A stretch of DNA of 64,000 nt from Bacillota bacterium (GTDB taxonomy: Bacteria > Bacillota > SHA-98 > UBA4971), in the NCBI GenBank assembly GCA_024653485.1, contig JANLFY010000001.1, positions 77,517 through 141,516 of the forward strand. The letters are read 5' to 3'. Within the stretch, counting starts at the first letter, position 1, and each line of letters opens with the position of its first letter. The position numbers and the translations under genes are program-made. Below are positions 16,665 to 25,907 of the stretch, piece by piece. The notes beneath the pieces were generated by a model, which saw nothing but the letters and a program-made list of their open reading frames with translations, did no database searches and was not told where the DNA came from.

Positions 16665-17651
16665 GTGCGTGTGCTCGTAGTTGGAGGCGCAGGATACATC
16701 GGGAGTCACGTCGTGCGCGAGCTCGTCCGAGCTGGCCACGACGTGGTCGTGTACGATAACCTCGAGAAAGGCCATCGCGAGGCTGTCGAGGGATGCCCGC
16801 TCGTCGTGGGCGATACGGGTGACCGAGACGTTCTACGCGAGGTCTTTGCGTCTCGTGACTTCGACGTGGTGATGCATTTCGCTGCCCACACTTCGGTCGC
16901 CGAGTCCATGCAGGACCCGGCGAAGTACTTCCACAACAACGTAGCGAAGGGGCTCACGCTTCTCGACGTCATGAGGGAGGCGGGTGTCCGCCGGATGGTG
17001 TTTTCCTCGTCTGCGGCAGTGTACGGTGACCCGGAACGGGTGCCCATCGAGGAAGACGCCGACTGCCGGCCGACGAACGTGTACGGCGAGACCAAGCTCA
17101 TGTTCGAACGCGTGCTCTCCGCGTACGACAGGGCGTACGGCGTCCGGTACGTGGCTCTACGCTATTTCAACGCGGCGGGAGCAGATCCATCCGGGGACAT
17201 CGGGGAAGATCACGACCCCGAGACACAGCTCATCCCACTCGTGCTCATGACGGCAATGGGCCTGCGTCCACGCCTTGAGCTGTTCGGCACGGATTACCAT
17301 ACCCCCGACGGGACCTGCGTGCGGGACTACGTTCACGTGTGCGACCTTGCGACCGCGCACGTCTTGGCCGCCGAGGCACTCGCGGACGGGTGCGAGTCAA
17401 AGGTGTACAACCTGGGCAATGGAAAGGGTCACACCGTGAGGCAGGTGATAGAGACAGCACGTCGCGTAACTGGGTTATCCATCCCCGTCGTGGAAGCGCC
17501 GCGCCGTCCGGGCGACCCGGCCGTGCTCGTGGCAAGCTCCGAAAGGATAATGCGAGAGCTCGGTTGGAAGCCGCGATACGAGGACCTCGAAACCATAATA
17601 GCCACTGCTTGGGAGTGGCACCGCCGCCATCCGCGCGGCTATGCCGGCTGA
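16665..17651 (+). CDS. galE: UDP-glucose 4-epimerase GalE
   Basis: NAD-dependent interconversion of UDP-glucose and UDP-galactose (or the GlcNAc/GalNAc forms), feeding surface-glycan synthesis. The start is GTG 16665 with GGAGGG upstream, giving 328 residues, the normal length. Visible features are the Rossmann GGAGYIGSH, the catalytic SSSAAVYG serine and YGETK tyrosine/lysine, YFNAAGAD and RDYVHVCDLA. The upstream frame to 16554 overlaps the LptD-like gene and is not conserved. The context of PAP2, O-antigen ligase-like and GT2 genes suggests it serves LPS or capsule sugars. Confidence 0.95.
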   Translation: MRVLVVGGAGYIGSHVVRELVRAGHDVVVYDNLEKGHREAVEGCPLVVGDTGDRDVLREVFASRDFDVVMHFAAHTSVAESMQDPAKYFHNNVAKGLTLLDVMREAGVRRMVFSSSAAVYGDPERVPIEEDADCRPTNVYGETKLMFERVLSAYDRAYGVRYVALRYFNAAGADPSGDIGEDHDPETQLIPLVLMTAMGLRPRLELFGTDYHTPDGTCVRDYVHVCDLATAHVLAAEALADGCESKVYNLGNGKGHTVRQVIETARRVTGLSIPVVEAPRRPGDPAVLVASSERIMRELGWKPRYEDLETIIATAWEWHRRHPRGYAG

Positions 17652-17731
17652 CGGAGTCTAGTGGGATCCAGGACGAGCTGCGGCGCGAGACGCGCTTCGG
17701 AAGACGCTGACTCAGGGAGAGAGGTGGAGCA

Positions 17732-18598
17732 ATGCGCATTCGCCGCAAGCGCTGTCGCTTCATTTCGTGCACGAGCTCCTGCATGGGACGAGCCGTGGGA
17801 CGAGTGCGGACCGTGGCGGTGGTAGCCATGGCTGCCTCGGTGTTCGGGGTAGGCATTCTTGCAGTGTGCGCGCAAGCCACCCTGGCGTGCCCTGCTCCCG
17901 TTCAAGTCGCAGTCTCCATTCCCGCGCCCGAGGACGGCACCGCACCTGAGGACGACACCGACGTTTTCTCTGAAGCGGTCGGCGTCGACGGCCTTCGCGA
18001 TGACCTTCTCAGAATCTACGCACCTCGCGTCGAGCTCGACCCCGGAAAGGTCGCGTTACTGACGTTCGCTGCCGGGACCGTCATGCTCGTGGACCGCGAG
18101 CTGTATGACGAGATCACGAAAGGCCCCAGGGATCCCGCGGTTGATCGCTTGGGGGACGCCATCACGGATCTCGGAACGGGTGTCGCAACCCTTGGGATCT
18201 CCGGCCTGGTGGCGCTTCACGATGCGAAGACGGGATATCTCGCCGCGAACGCCGTCATCTACTCCGGCATCAGCTGCGCTGTTCTCAAGGCCGCTTTTGG
18301 GCGCGCGCGACCTGAGGTGGGCGAAGGGCCATACGCGTTCGCGGGTCCGTGCATACGCGAAGGGCGTAACTCCATGCCCTCAGGCCACAGCGCAGCCGTG
18401 TTCGCCCTTGCCACCGTCCTGGCGAGGCAGTATCCGAGGTATCGCGTGCTTTTCTACGCCGGCGCCACCCTCGTCGCCATCTCACGAGTCTACGAGCGTG
18501 CCCACTGGCCCAGCGACACGCTGGTTGGCGCGGTCGTCGGCGTCTGGTCAGCGAACCAGGTGATGGGCCGCAGCCGACTATTGGAGATCACTTGGTAA
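17732..18598 (+). CDS. PAP2-family lipid phosphatase
   Basis: Membrane phosphatase of the PAP2 superfamily, 288 residues, with an N-terminal signal-anchor (VAVVAMAASVFGVGILAVCA) and an outward-facing linker. The three catalytic motifs are complete: KAAFGRARP (KX6RP), PSGHS and SRVYERAHWPSD (SRX5HX3D). Substrates in this family include undecaprenyl pyrophosphate and lipid A phosphates. Location between galE and an O-antigen ligase-like gene suggests carrier-lipid recycling or LPS modification, but specificity cannot be read from the sequence. Confidence 0.88.
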   Translation: MRIRRKRCRFISCTSSCMGRAVGRVRTVAVVAMAASVFGVGILAVCAQATLACPAPVQVAVSIPAPEDGTAPEDDTDVFSEAVGVDGLRDDLLRIYAPRVELDPGKVALLTFAAGTVMLVDRELYDEITKGPRDPAVDRLGDAITDLGTGVATLGISGLVALHDAKTGYLAANAVIYSGISCAVLKAAFGRARPEVGEGPYAFAGPCIREGRNSMPSGHSAAVFALATVLARQYPRYRVLFYAGATLVAISRVYERAHWPSDTLVGAVVGVWSANQVMGRSRLLEITW

Positions 18599-18951
18599 TG
18601 ACGCCGTAGGAGACCCACAGGTTCCGCACAGCTGTCGTGGACTCACCATCGATACCCCATGCCCAGGAGCCCGTGGAGAGCGAGGGCCGGGACCTCGGCG
18701 CTGCCGTCGGCCGTCTTGCTCCTTTCTCTCAGAAGTGGGATTCGTTTACGATCCTTCCGAGAACGGGTTTCCTCCAAACCAGCGGCGATTCCTGCGGAAC
18801 GCGACGGCAAGAGGAGAAAGAAACCGTCGGAGGCACCCCGAGGAGTTGCGCTGAAGGATTCGTGTTGTCTAGCTAGAACATGTGTACAAGACGGCCTATG
18901 CGTCGTGGCCAGGCTTGGGCCCGCTACCGGCAAGGTAACAGAGGGGTTGCC
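18599..18951. other. 353-bp gap without a recognised gene
   Basis: Short frames occur on both strands but none has a ribosome site or family resemblance. No terminator, riboswitch or clear promoter was recognised. Confidence 0.5.
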
Positions 18952-20376
18952 ATGAGGCGGAGATGCAATGAGATCGTCCAAGGATCGGGTTTCCTGAGAA
19001 GACAAGTGAGTGCGCCGAAGTCCGGGGTGTCCGCGGTCGAGAGACTAGCCTATTGTGCCGGAGCGATAGGGCTGGGTATGGGCCACACCCTCACCGCACA
19101 GCTTGTGCTCCTCGTTTGCCAACTGCGGCGGATCGCCGCAGATCCCGGTTCGAGACGCATCAGGACCACGCGCTCCACCATCATGCTGCTTGCGCTCGGT
19201 GTGTGGATGATGCTGTCGGGGCTTACGGCCGTAAGCCGATTCGACGCTTGGGGCGGCACAGTCGGGATGGCGCTCAGTGCCTGGGTGACGCTTGGAGCCG
19301 TCAACAAGGTGATGGCGGACCGCTCCATGCTTGGCGGACAACTGCTCCGGGGCTTTCTTGCTTCAAGCAGCATTAGTGCAGCATATGGACTAGTCGGCTT
19401 CGGCCTGTATCTGGCGGGACGCGGGGGGGTCCCGCGCGCGCAGCTGCCGGTTGGGGGATGCAATCTTGCGGGAACCGTGTTCGCCGTGGCAGCAGTAGTG
19501 GCACTGGGATGCGTGGGATTTGCGAAACGCTTGGAGAGAATCGCCTTGATGGTGGTGGTCGCGCTAACGGGAGGGGCGCTCGCGGCAACGCAATCGAGGG
19601 GAGCCGTAGTAGCGTTAGGTGTGGGCTTTATCGTCCTTCTCATGACCGGCCTGCGCTTACGTTCGGGCAGGGCGCTCGGCGTTGCACTGTTGGGCCTGTT
19701 TGCAGTGTTCGTCACGTGCGCCTACATGTACCCGCCTCTCTTGGCGAGATATGAGAGCATATTCAAGCCATCGGCCAACAGAGATCGACTGGAGGTCTGG
19801 CGTACAGCCGCGCTCATGATGAGAGATCGCCCCATCCTGGGCGTGGGAGTGAACAACTTCCACGAGGTATACCTGAGGTACCCGCATCCCGAACGGTACG
19901 GTCATCAGGCGATGTCCACAGCGCACAATGTCTTCATGGAGTTCGGGGCGTCGACAGGGATACCGGGGCTCATACTCCTTCTCTGCGTCGTTGGCCTGGG
20001 CATCGCGAACGGTGTGAAAGCCTGCGGGCAGGCCAAGAACCCACGGGCTTGCGTGCCAGCTCCTCGCCTCGGAGGGGCCCCGGCCGCCGAGAGCTCCGGA
20101 GGGACAGCTCCAGAACGAGCCGAAGAGGGAGATTCGGTGCAACATGCGCATGAAGAGGCTGCAGTGCGCGCTCGCCGTGTGTCCGGGGTTGCGTTGGCTG
20201 CGTTCGCTACGGTCATGGCTCACCTTCAATTCGATATGACTTTGTACTCTGGGGACATGCTCCCTCTTTTCTTCGTCATCTACGGAGTTCTTGCCTACGC
20301 GGGCGAGAGCGCGCAGGACGCTTTCCGGAGAGCAGCGTCAGTACGGCGAGTCGGCGGCGCACTGAACTCAAGATAG
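18952..20376 (+). CDS. O-antigen ligase/polymerase-like membrane protein
   Basis: Polytopic membrane protein of the WaaL/Wzy type that would join or polymerise lipid-linked glycan outside the inner membrane. ATG 18952 with GAGGGG upstream gives 474 residues with about ten hydrophobic helices. The family core is visible in the large external loop: NRDRLEVWRTAALMMRDRPILGVGVNNFHEVY followed by STAHNVFMEFGASTGIPGL, containing the conserved Arg and His. A charged, low-complexity loop (about 370-420) interrupts the last helices. An adjacent GT2 and galE support surface-polysaccharide function. Ligase versus polymerase cannot be decided. Confidence 0.8.
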   Translation: MRRRCNEIVQGSGFLRRQVSAPKSGVSAVERLAYCAGAIGLGMGHTLTAQLVLLVCQLRRIAADPGSRRIRTTRSTIMLLALGVWMMLSGLTAVSRFDAWGGTVGMALSAWVTLGAVNKVMADRSMLGGQLLRGFLASSSISAAYGLVGFGLYLAGRGGVPRAQLPVGGCNLAGTVFAVAAVVALGCVGFAKRLERIALMVVVALTGGALAATQSRGAVVALGVGFIVLLMTGLRLRSGRALGVALLGLFAVFVTCAYMYPPLLARYESIFKPSANRDRLEVWRTAALMMRDRPILGVGVNNFHEVYLRYPHPERYGHQAMSTAHNVFMEFGASTGIPGLILLLCVVGLGIANGVKACGQAKNPRACVPAPRLGGAPAAESSGGTAPERAEEGDSVQHAHEEAAVRARRVSGVALAAFATVMAHLQFDMTLYSGDMLPLFFVIYGVLAYAGESAQDAFRRAASVRRVGGALNSR

Positions 20377-20394
20377 GTCGGGTGAAGAAGATCC

Positions 20395-21534
20395 ATGGCA
20401 AGGCAGACCCGCGACGACAGTCTGAGCAAGCGCAAGAACCGAGGGCTGAGCGCGGACCCGGTGGTGAGCGTGATAGTCCCGACATACAATCGAGAGGCCA
20501 TCCTGGAGAAATGCCTACGCGGGCTTCTCGCCCAGACGTTCCCGGCCGGTCTCTACGAGGTCATTGTGATCGACGATGGTTCCACGGACGGGACACGAGA
20601 AATGGTGAAGGATCTCATCCGTCAGTGGAATGCACGAGCTCCGGAGACTCGGGGAGGCGGTACGGCCCGAGAATCCTCCGATGTGCCTCCCTGCCCGCTG
20701 GTGTATCGCTACCGCAGTCATACATGTGCAGCCGCTGCACGGAACGAGGGCATCAAAGTGGCCAGGGGTGCGCTGCTCATCTTCTTGGACAGCGATATCG
20801 TGACCCGCGCCGGATTCGTGGAGGCTCATGTCAATGAGCACGTCAGCGAGGCAGTTCGCGAAGGAGGATGTCTGCAATCGGAGTCGGCGAAGGTCTGGCA
20901 TGACGGAGGCGACTTGGCGATCGTCCTGGACAACAGCAGGGTGATAGTGCACGGACGGGTCATCTACACGACGAATCTAGATGATCCCACGACCGAGCCC
21001 CGGAAGATCACCGACATCTCCACGGCGTTCTTCGCCAGTGGCAATGTCTCCATCGCACGCCGCTGGGTGGTGGAAGCAGGCCTCTTCGACGAGGACTTCA
21101 CGGAATACGGCTGGGAGGACCTCGAGCTCGGCAAGAGGCTGAAGAAGCTGGGGCTGCGCGTGGTGCGCTCCGAGGCACCCGCGGGCTATCACCTAAAACG
21201 CGAGTTTGGCATCGAGGATCTACCCGCTATCAGGCGTCGAGAGATCGAACGCGGCCACATGGCCATGGTATACGTCAGGAAGCACCCCACGTTCAGCGTC
21301 CGCATGACCACAATGACGGTGGCGCCATTCATTTGGATTGTCTCAATCCTCGGGATGGGGGGCTGGCCTGATCGCCCCGGCGCCGTCCGCGTGCTGGAGC
21401 GGCTCAGGCGCCGGGGCAGCCGTGCGCTGCTCGCTGTGGTGCTTCAGATCATGGTGTACTACTGGTATGTTCAGGGGATCAGGGAAGCGTCCGCGCACCC
21501 TCGGCAGCGGGGCCGGTCAGGCGGGCATCCCTGA
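20395..21534 (+). CDS. Family 2 glycosyltransferase
   Basis: Inverting GT-A glycosyltransferase, 379 residues. It has the family start VVSVIVPTYNRE, the nucleotide-binding IDDGSTDGT, the metal site FLDSD and a C-terminal GWEDLELGKRLKKLG acceptor motif. Two weakly hydrophobic C-terminal segments (MTVAPFIWIVSILGM and LLAVVLQIMVYYWYV) suggest membrane association. It begins 18 bases after the O-antigen ligase-like gene, so the two are probably cotranscribed. Its 3' end overlaps the convergent cheW by 18 bases. Donor sugar and acceptor are unknown. Confidence 0.9.
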   Translation: MARQTRDDSLSKRKNRGLSADPVVSVIVPTYNREAILEKCLRGLLAQTFPAGLYEVIVIDDGSTDGTREMVKDLIRQWNARAPETRGGGTARESSDVPPCPLVYRYRSHTCAAAARNEGIKVARGALLIFLDSDIVTRAGFVEAHVNEHVSEAVREGGCLQSESAKVWHDGGDLAIVLDNSRVIVHGRVIYTTNLDDPTTEPRKITDISTAFFASGNVSIARRWVVEAGLFDEDFTEYGWEDLELGKRLKKLGLRVVRSEAPAGYHLKREFGIEDLPAIRRREIERGHMAMVYVRKHPTFSVRMTTMTVAPFIWIVSILGMGGWPDRPGAVRVLERLRRRGSRALLAVVLQIMVYYWYVQGIREASAHPRQRGRSGGHP

Positions 21535-22191
21535 AGGGATTTGGGGATGTGTTCTCGCATCCCCTTCCATCCCTGTTTGCAGCTGGGCGCTCTCCTCCGA
21601 TGACAGGGTCTTTGCGAGATCCACGAGAATGATCAGCCTGTCGTTGAGGCGCGCGACGCCCTTCAGGAACCCCGAGCCCGAGTCGGCAACGATCTCCGGA
21701 AGCGCGCCCACCGCTTCGAGGGGGATGCGGATGACCTCGCACACCTCGTCCACGATGAGACCCACAGTGGGGCTGCCCTTGACTTTGGTGACTACTATGC
21801 GGCCAGAGGCGGACGCCCCCTTCGACCCGGTGCCGGGCGTCCCGGAGAGCCCGGGCGCGGGTGCCGCATGGACCCCGAAACGCTTGGCTAGATCGATGAC
21901 TGGTAGCACCTGGTCCCGCAGGGCGATGACTCCTTCGACGAACTTGGGAGCCTTAGGCACGTGCACTATCTCCGGGAGCCGGATTATCTCCTGGATCTGC
22001 ATGATATCGATGCCGTACTCCCCACCGCCCAGCTTGAACGTGACGACCTGGAGTTCACCACGATTCGACCACTCTGCGGCGGATCTCGGCGGCGGACTGG
22101 ACTCTGGGCCGCTGACGGGCATGACTGATGCGTGCGACTCTTCTGCGACTGTGCTCGGCAATTCGACTCCCCCATCTCTGGCATGCGTCAC
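21517..22191 (-). CDS. cheW: CheW-type chemotaxis coupling protein
   Basis: Cytoplasmic adaptor linking chemoreceptors to CheA. A CheW domain fills about residues 45-205 (LQVVTFKLGGGEYGIDIMQIQEIIRLPEIVHVPKAPKFVEGVIALRDQVLPVIDLAKRF, later VKGSPTVGLIVDEVCEVIRIP). The 40-residue N-terminal extension and an insert near 120-135 are low complexity. The GTG start at 22191 has a weak ribosome site; TTG 22161, behind GGGGGAG, is an alternative. It lies 15 bases after the receptor gene, so they form an operon. No cheA is present in the window. Confidence 0.9.
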   Translation of the reverse strand: MTHARDGGVELPSTVAEESHASVMPVSGPESSPPPRSAAEWSNRGELQVVTFKLGGGEYGIDIMQIQEIIRLPEIVHVPKAPKFVEGVIALRDQVLPVIDLAKRFGVHAAPAPGLSGTPGTGSKGASASGRIVVTKVKGSPTVGLIVDEVCEVIRIPLEAVGALPEIVADSGSGFLKGVARLNDRLIILVDLAKTLSSEESAQLQTGMEGDARTHPQIPSGMPA

Positions 22192-22206
22192 GCTTTCGTG
22201 TTCTTG

Positions 22207-24087
22207 TCACACCTTGAACCTGCTGACCGCTTCGCGAAGCCTCTCGGCCATGTCAGCGAGGGACTCGGCCGAGGTCGCCATCTCCTGAATCGACGCGCTC
22301 ACCTGCTCGGCTGACGCCGAGACCTCTTCCACCGATGCCGCGGTCTCCTCGGACACCGACGCGATGGCGTCCACCGCCTTCCTCACTTCCTCTGCTCCGG
22401 CGGCCATTTGTTCCGTTGCAGCAGTGTTCTCCTCGGCCACGCTCACTATGTCGTCTATGGCCTTGCCGACCCTGTCGCTCGCCTCGCCTAGAGCCTGCGC
22501 TGACTGGATGAGCCTCCCGATGAGGGTCTCACCCTCGGTGGCGTCCGACGAGATCTGCGCGAGTGCGTTCCCCGCTTCCTGCGAGAGCTCGCTTCCGGTC
22601 TCCACTTCCTTCAGCCCCGAGTCGATAGCGGCCACAGCCTTGTCCGTGGCCTGTTTGACCTGGCTCACCAGATCCGCTATGGCCTTCGTCTCACTCGACG
22701 AGCGCTCCGCCAGCTTGCGCACCTCATCTGCAACGACTGCGAACCCTCGCCCGTGTTCACCTGCCCTTGCAGCCTCGATGGCGGCGTTAAGGGCCAGGAG
22801 GTTGGTCTGTTCCGCGATGTCGTCGATGATCTCCAGTATCCGCCCGATCTCTTGTGAATGCTTGTCCAGCTCCCTGATGCGCTCTGCTACCGCGTGTGTC
22901 GTGCCTGCTATCCGTTCCATACTTGAGATGACGTTCCGAACCGATTCGCCCCCTCGAGCGGCCGAACGCGCGCTTCGACGCGAAGACTCCCCCACGATCT
23001 CCAGAGCTTGCAACGTTTCGTTGAGGGATGCCTTCATCCCGTTCACCACCGTGGACGCCTCATGGACGCTTCTCACCTGCGACTCCGCGCCCTTGGCAAC
23101 TTGGACTATCGCCTGGTTGACCTGGCCCACAGACGACGCCACTTCATTCACGCTGGAGCTTTGGTCCTGCGCGCCCGCGGCCACTTGCTGAACGGTGTCG
23201 GATATCTGCTGCACAGCTTTGGCCGACTCCTCCGCGGATGCTGACAGCTCTGAGCTCGTTGCCGCCACGGTCTGCGCGGAGGCGGTCACCTCTCTGACCA
23301 GAGTCCTCAGGCTTTCCAGCATGCTGGCGAACGCCTTGGTCAATGTGCCTATTTCGTCCGCGGATCGAGCCACGGGAGCCTCGGATAGATCGCCCCTCGC
23401 CGCCTTGTCGGCCGCGCGGACCAGCCTCTGAACCGGGTCGATGACGGCCTTGGTGAGCAAGAGGCCGAACACGAGGCCCAGCAAGCTGGATACCACCATT
23501 ACCGCTATGACGTCGCGAGTCGCGGCGGAAGCTGTTCTGTTCGCTTCAGCCACGACCGCGTTCACTTGTCCCTCAATCAACGCAATCATCTCGGCGATGG
23601 AGGTGTTCAACCGGTGTCCCACCTCACGTCCACGTCCGCGCACCAACTCGATGGCTTCCTGGCCCCGCATCTGGCTTGCGAGGCCTGTCGCTTCCTCCAA
23701 GAATGCCGTGAACTCCTTCCATTCCCCACCCACATCTGCATGGATGCGCTTGCCCTCATCCGTTACGAGCATGGATCCAACACGACCGTAATCAGCCTCG
23801 AATTCGCTTCGGCGCTTCCGGATCTCTTCCTCGCGCGCCTTGGAGTCCATTTCGCTCGTGCTCATGGCGAGCTCGAGCACTTGCAGCTCGAGCTCAGACA
23901 CGTGCGCGTCCATCTTCTTCAGAAGCTCCGTCTTCGGAAGCCAATTGGTGGCAAGCTCGACAGCATCCGTCTTCACCGCCTCGAGCCGCGTGAGCGCGAA
24001 CGCTCCGATCCCGACTCCGCTGCCGATGAGGAGCACCACCAGGGCCACGATCTTGAATCTTAAGCTGATGTTCATGAACCACTTCAC
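22207..24087 (-). CDS. Methyl-accepting chemotaxis protein
   Basis: Transmembrane chemoreceptor, 626 residues from GTG 24087 (GGGAGG site eight bases upstream). TM1 is at about 8-30 ([20 protein letters not shown]). A four-helix-bundle sensor follows to about 180, then TM2 ([24 protein letters not shown]), a HAMP domain, and the long cytoplasmic coiled coil with the invariant hairpin tip [38 protein letters not shown]. It ends without a CheR/CheB tethering pentapeptide. Coexpressed with the CheW gene immediately downstream. The ligand is unknown. Confidence 0.93.
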   Translation of the reverse strand: MKWFMNISLRFKIVALVVLLIGSGVGIGAFALTRLEAVKTDAVELATNWLPKTELLKKMDAHVSELELQVLELAMSTSEMDSKAREEEIRKRRSEFEADYGRVGSMLVTDEGKRIHADVGGEWKEFTAFLEEATGLASQMRGQEAIELVRGRGREVGHRLNTSIAEMIALIEGQVNAVVAEANRTASAATRDVIAVMVVSSLLGLVFGLLLTKAVIDPVQRLVRAADKAARGDLSEAPVARSADEIGTLTKAFASMLESLRTLVREVTASAQTVAATSSELSASAEESAKAVQQISDTVQQVAAGAQDQSSSVNEVASSVGQVNQAIVQVAKGAESQVRSVHEASTVVNGMKASLNETLQALEIVGESSRRSARSAARGGESVRNVISSMERIAGTTHAVAERIRELDKHSQEIGRILEIIDDIAEQTNLLALNAAIEAARAGEHGRGFAVVADEVRKLAERSSSETKAIADLVSQVKQATDKAVAAIDSGLKEVETGSELSQEAGNALAQISSDATEGETLIGRLIQSAQALGEASDRVGKAIDDIVSVAEENTAATEQMAAGAEEVRKAVDAIASVSEETAASVEEVSASAEQVSASIQEMATSAESLADMAERLREAVSRFKV

Positions 24088-24249
24088 CGCACACGCCTCC
24101 CAGCTCCGTCTCTTGTTTCGTTCGTTGCGGGGTTGCGTACGTCGCACCCTGCTTCGCCAGCACATGGTTCTCATCGGCTGTGCTCGTCGTGCAGGCGATC
24201 CGCCCGAATGCCCGCATGAACGTCGCCCCGCCCGCGGACTTCCGCAACG

Positions 24250-24873
24250 CTAGGGCAACTGAAGATCCTTGCGCAGCAGGTACGCCTTGAGCGCCTCGAC
24301 GATCACCGGGTCGAACTGCGTCCCCGCGCAACGCTGGAGTTCATCTATGGCTGCGCTGATGGGGAGCGGCGGCCGGTACGCCCGCTCAGTAACCATTGCG
24401 TCCAGACTATCCGCCACGCACAAGATCCTGGATCCGAGGGGGATTTCGTCTCCTGCCAGGCGGTCCGGATAGCCGCGACCGTCCAGACGTTCGTGATGAT
24501 GGAGCACGATCTGCGCTATGTGGATAAGGCCTGGCACCTCCGAGACTATCTCGTAACTGAGGCCCGGGTGCTTACGAATCTCCGCCATCTCTGCCTCGGT
24601 GAGCTTTCCCGCTTTCAGTAGGTAGGCTTTGGGCACGCCTATCTTCCCTATGTCGTGGACAAGCCCCGCGAGACGCAGAGCCCCCTGTATGTCTGGAATC
24701 AGCCCAAGTTCGCGGGCGATGGTCGCACTGAGATTGCCTACCCTGGTGGAGTGGCCGGCAGTGACGGGATCGCGCATCTCCACTAGAGCTGCTGCGGCGA
24801 GCAAGAGCGCTTTCTGGCGGGACGCGCTCAGGGGTTTTTGCGAAGACAGTTCGGTGATGAGTCTGTCCAGCAT
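24250..24873 (-). CDS. HD-GYP domain protein, likely cyclic-di-GMP phosphodiesterase
   Basis: A stand-alone HD-GYP domain of 207 residues if started at ATG 24873, which has GGGAG nine bases upstream. Frames extend to 25119 but the extra N-terminus has no recognisable domain. Metal and substrate motifs are visible: AGHSTRVGNLS, HDIGKIGVPKAYLLK, HHHERLDGRGYP and ADSLDAMVTERAYRPP. The family hydrolyses cyclic di-GMP (some cyclic GMP-AMP). No receiver or sensor domain is attached, so input probably comes from a partner. The MCP gene follows in the same direction after 162 bases. Confidence 0.88.
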   Translation of the reverse strand: MLDRLITELSSQKPLSASRQKALLLAAAALVEMRDPVTAGHSTRVGNLSATIARELGLIPDIQGALRLAGLVHDIGKIGVPKAYLLKAGKLTEAEMAEIRKHPGLSYEIVSEVPGLIHIAQIVLHHHERLDGRGYPDRLAGDEIPLGSRILCVADSLDAMVTERAYRPPLPISAAIDELQRCAGTQFDPVIVEALKAYLLRKDLQLP

Positions 24874-25235
24874 CCAGCACGTCTCCCATACGGTGGTGTG
24901 TGCCGCCGGCTGGAACGGCATGGGATGCCAGGTGCCCATGGCACCTATCGGGTGACCTCGCGGAAGACTCAGGCAGCGAGGTCCCGAGCGACAGACCTTC
25001 CGCACAGAGCTGAAATCGATGCGGACGATGCATCCCAGGAGCCGGGGCGGAGAGTTGTGGGTTCCCGGCGACGCCCAACCGACGGCTGGTTGAATTCGGT
25101 CGCGAATGTGGTCGCGCAAGGCAGCACTGGAAACTCTGCCTGATGCTGGATATGACTATTCGACGTGCGTCGAGGAATTCCTGCAAAGTCCGCCACTTCG
25201 GGAAAAACTCGGGTTTGGGTGCGGAGCGGAGCCGT
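24874..25235. other. 362-bp gap between the BFN and HD-GYP genes
   Basis: The region contains an in-frame but apparently unconserved extension of the HD-GYP gene. No promoter, hairpin with T-run or separate gene was recognised. Confidence 0.4.
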
Positions 25236-25658
25236 TCACTCCTGGGCGACAATGTCCTCGAACTTGTAGGTGAATTCCACGAGCTTGGGGGACATGAGAA
25301 TGGGGCACCCACAACGTACGGCAAGCGCCACGGCGTCGCTGGGGCGTGAGTCTAGGACGAGTGACTTGCCGTCCTGGTATAAGTGGATCTCCGCGAAGAA
25401 CACTCCTTCTCTGGCGTCGGTGATTACAACTTTCTCCACGGTTGCGCCGAGGTCTTCGCACACTGTCTTGAGGAGATCATGCGTGAGAGGGCGAGGAGGC
25501 TCTTCTCCCTGTACCGCAATGGCTATGGATTGAGCCTCGAACGGGCCTATGCCGATAGGCAGGATGACCCTCTGATCCGCGTCAGTCAATAGCATGGAAA
25601 AGCTGCTGCTCTCATCGGCTATAACGCTCAGGACCTTCATTTCCAACACCGCGATCAC
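25236..25658 (-). CDS. Bifunctional nuclease (BFN/DUF151) domain protein
   Basis: A 140-residue single-domain protein of the BFN family, whose studied members have RNase and DNase activity. The conserved core is visible: LPIGIGPFEAQSIAIAVQG, RPLTHDLLKTVCEDLGATVEKVVI, EGVFFAEIHL, DSRPSDAVALAVRCGCPI. The start is GTG 25658, close behind GGAGGAAG; GTG three codons later is an alternative. An extended -10 lies about 17 bases upstream. Divergent from thrC. The physiological role in bacteria is poorly known. Confidence 0.9.
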   Translation of the reverse strand: MIAVLEMKVLSVIADESSSFSMLLTDADQRVILPIGIGPFEAQSIAIAVQGEEPPRPLTHDLLKTVCEDLGATVEKVVITDAREGVFFAEIHLYQDGKSLVLDSRPSDAVALAVRCGCPILMSPKLVEFTYKFEDIVAQE

Positions 25659-25674
25659 CTTCCTCCGTGCTTCT

Positions 25675-25683
25675 ATTCTACCA
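25675..25683 (-). promoter_or_regulatory. Extended -10 element for the BFN gene
   Basis: Reading the minus strand, TGGTAGAAT lies at 25683-25675. No convincing -35 was found, as expected for extended -10 promoters. The leader would be about 10 bases. Confidence 0.45.
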
Positions 25684-25845
25684 CAGCCGCCAAGACGTGT
25701 TCCTCCTCAACGAGGGAAATTACGCTCTGCCGTGGAAAGGCCAGAGGCCGTCACCCGACCCGTACATCACACTGTCTCAGATGCTGCCGAGGAGTCAATT
25801 CACGGTGAGGATTGGCACCAAGGTATGGCATTAGCCGATGGCTCG

Positions 25846-25854
25846 TGGTAGAAT
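25846..25854 (+). promoter_or_regulatory. Extended -10 element for thrC
   Basis: TGGTAGAAT 54 bases before the thrC start, with a weak ATGGCA 18 bases upstream of the hexamer. The same nonamer occurs in front of two other genes in the window. Confidence 0.5.
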
Positions 25855-25868
25855 GTCCATTAATACAT

Positions 25869-25892
25869 GGCCCGAACAGTTCGTTCCGGGCC
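25869..25892 (+). other. Hairpin in the thrC leader
   Basis: GGCCCGAAC (25869-25877) pairs with GTTCCGGGCC (25883-25892) with one bulged base and a five-base loop, ending just before the GGAGGG ribosome site. It could slow translation or stabilise the mRNA. No T-box or other known element was recognised. Confidence 0.45.
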
Positions 25893-25907
25893 GCGGAGGG
25901 AGACGGA

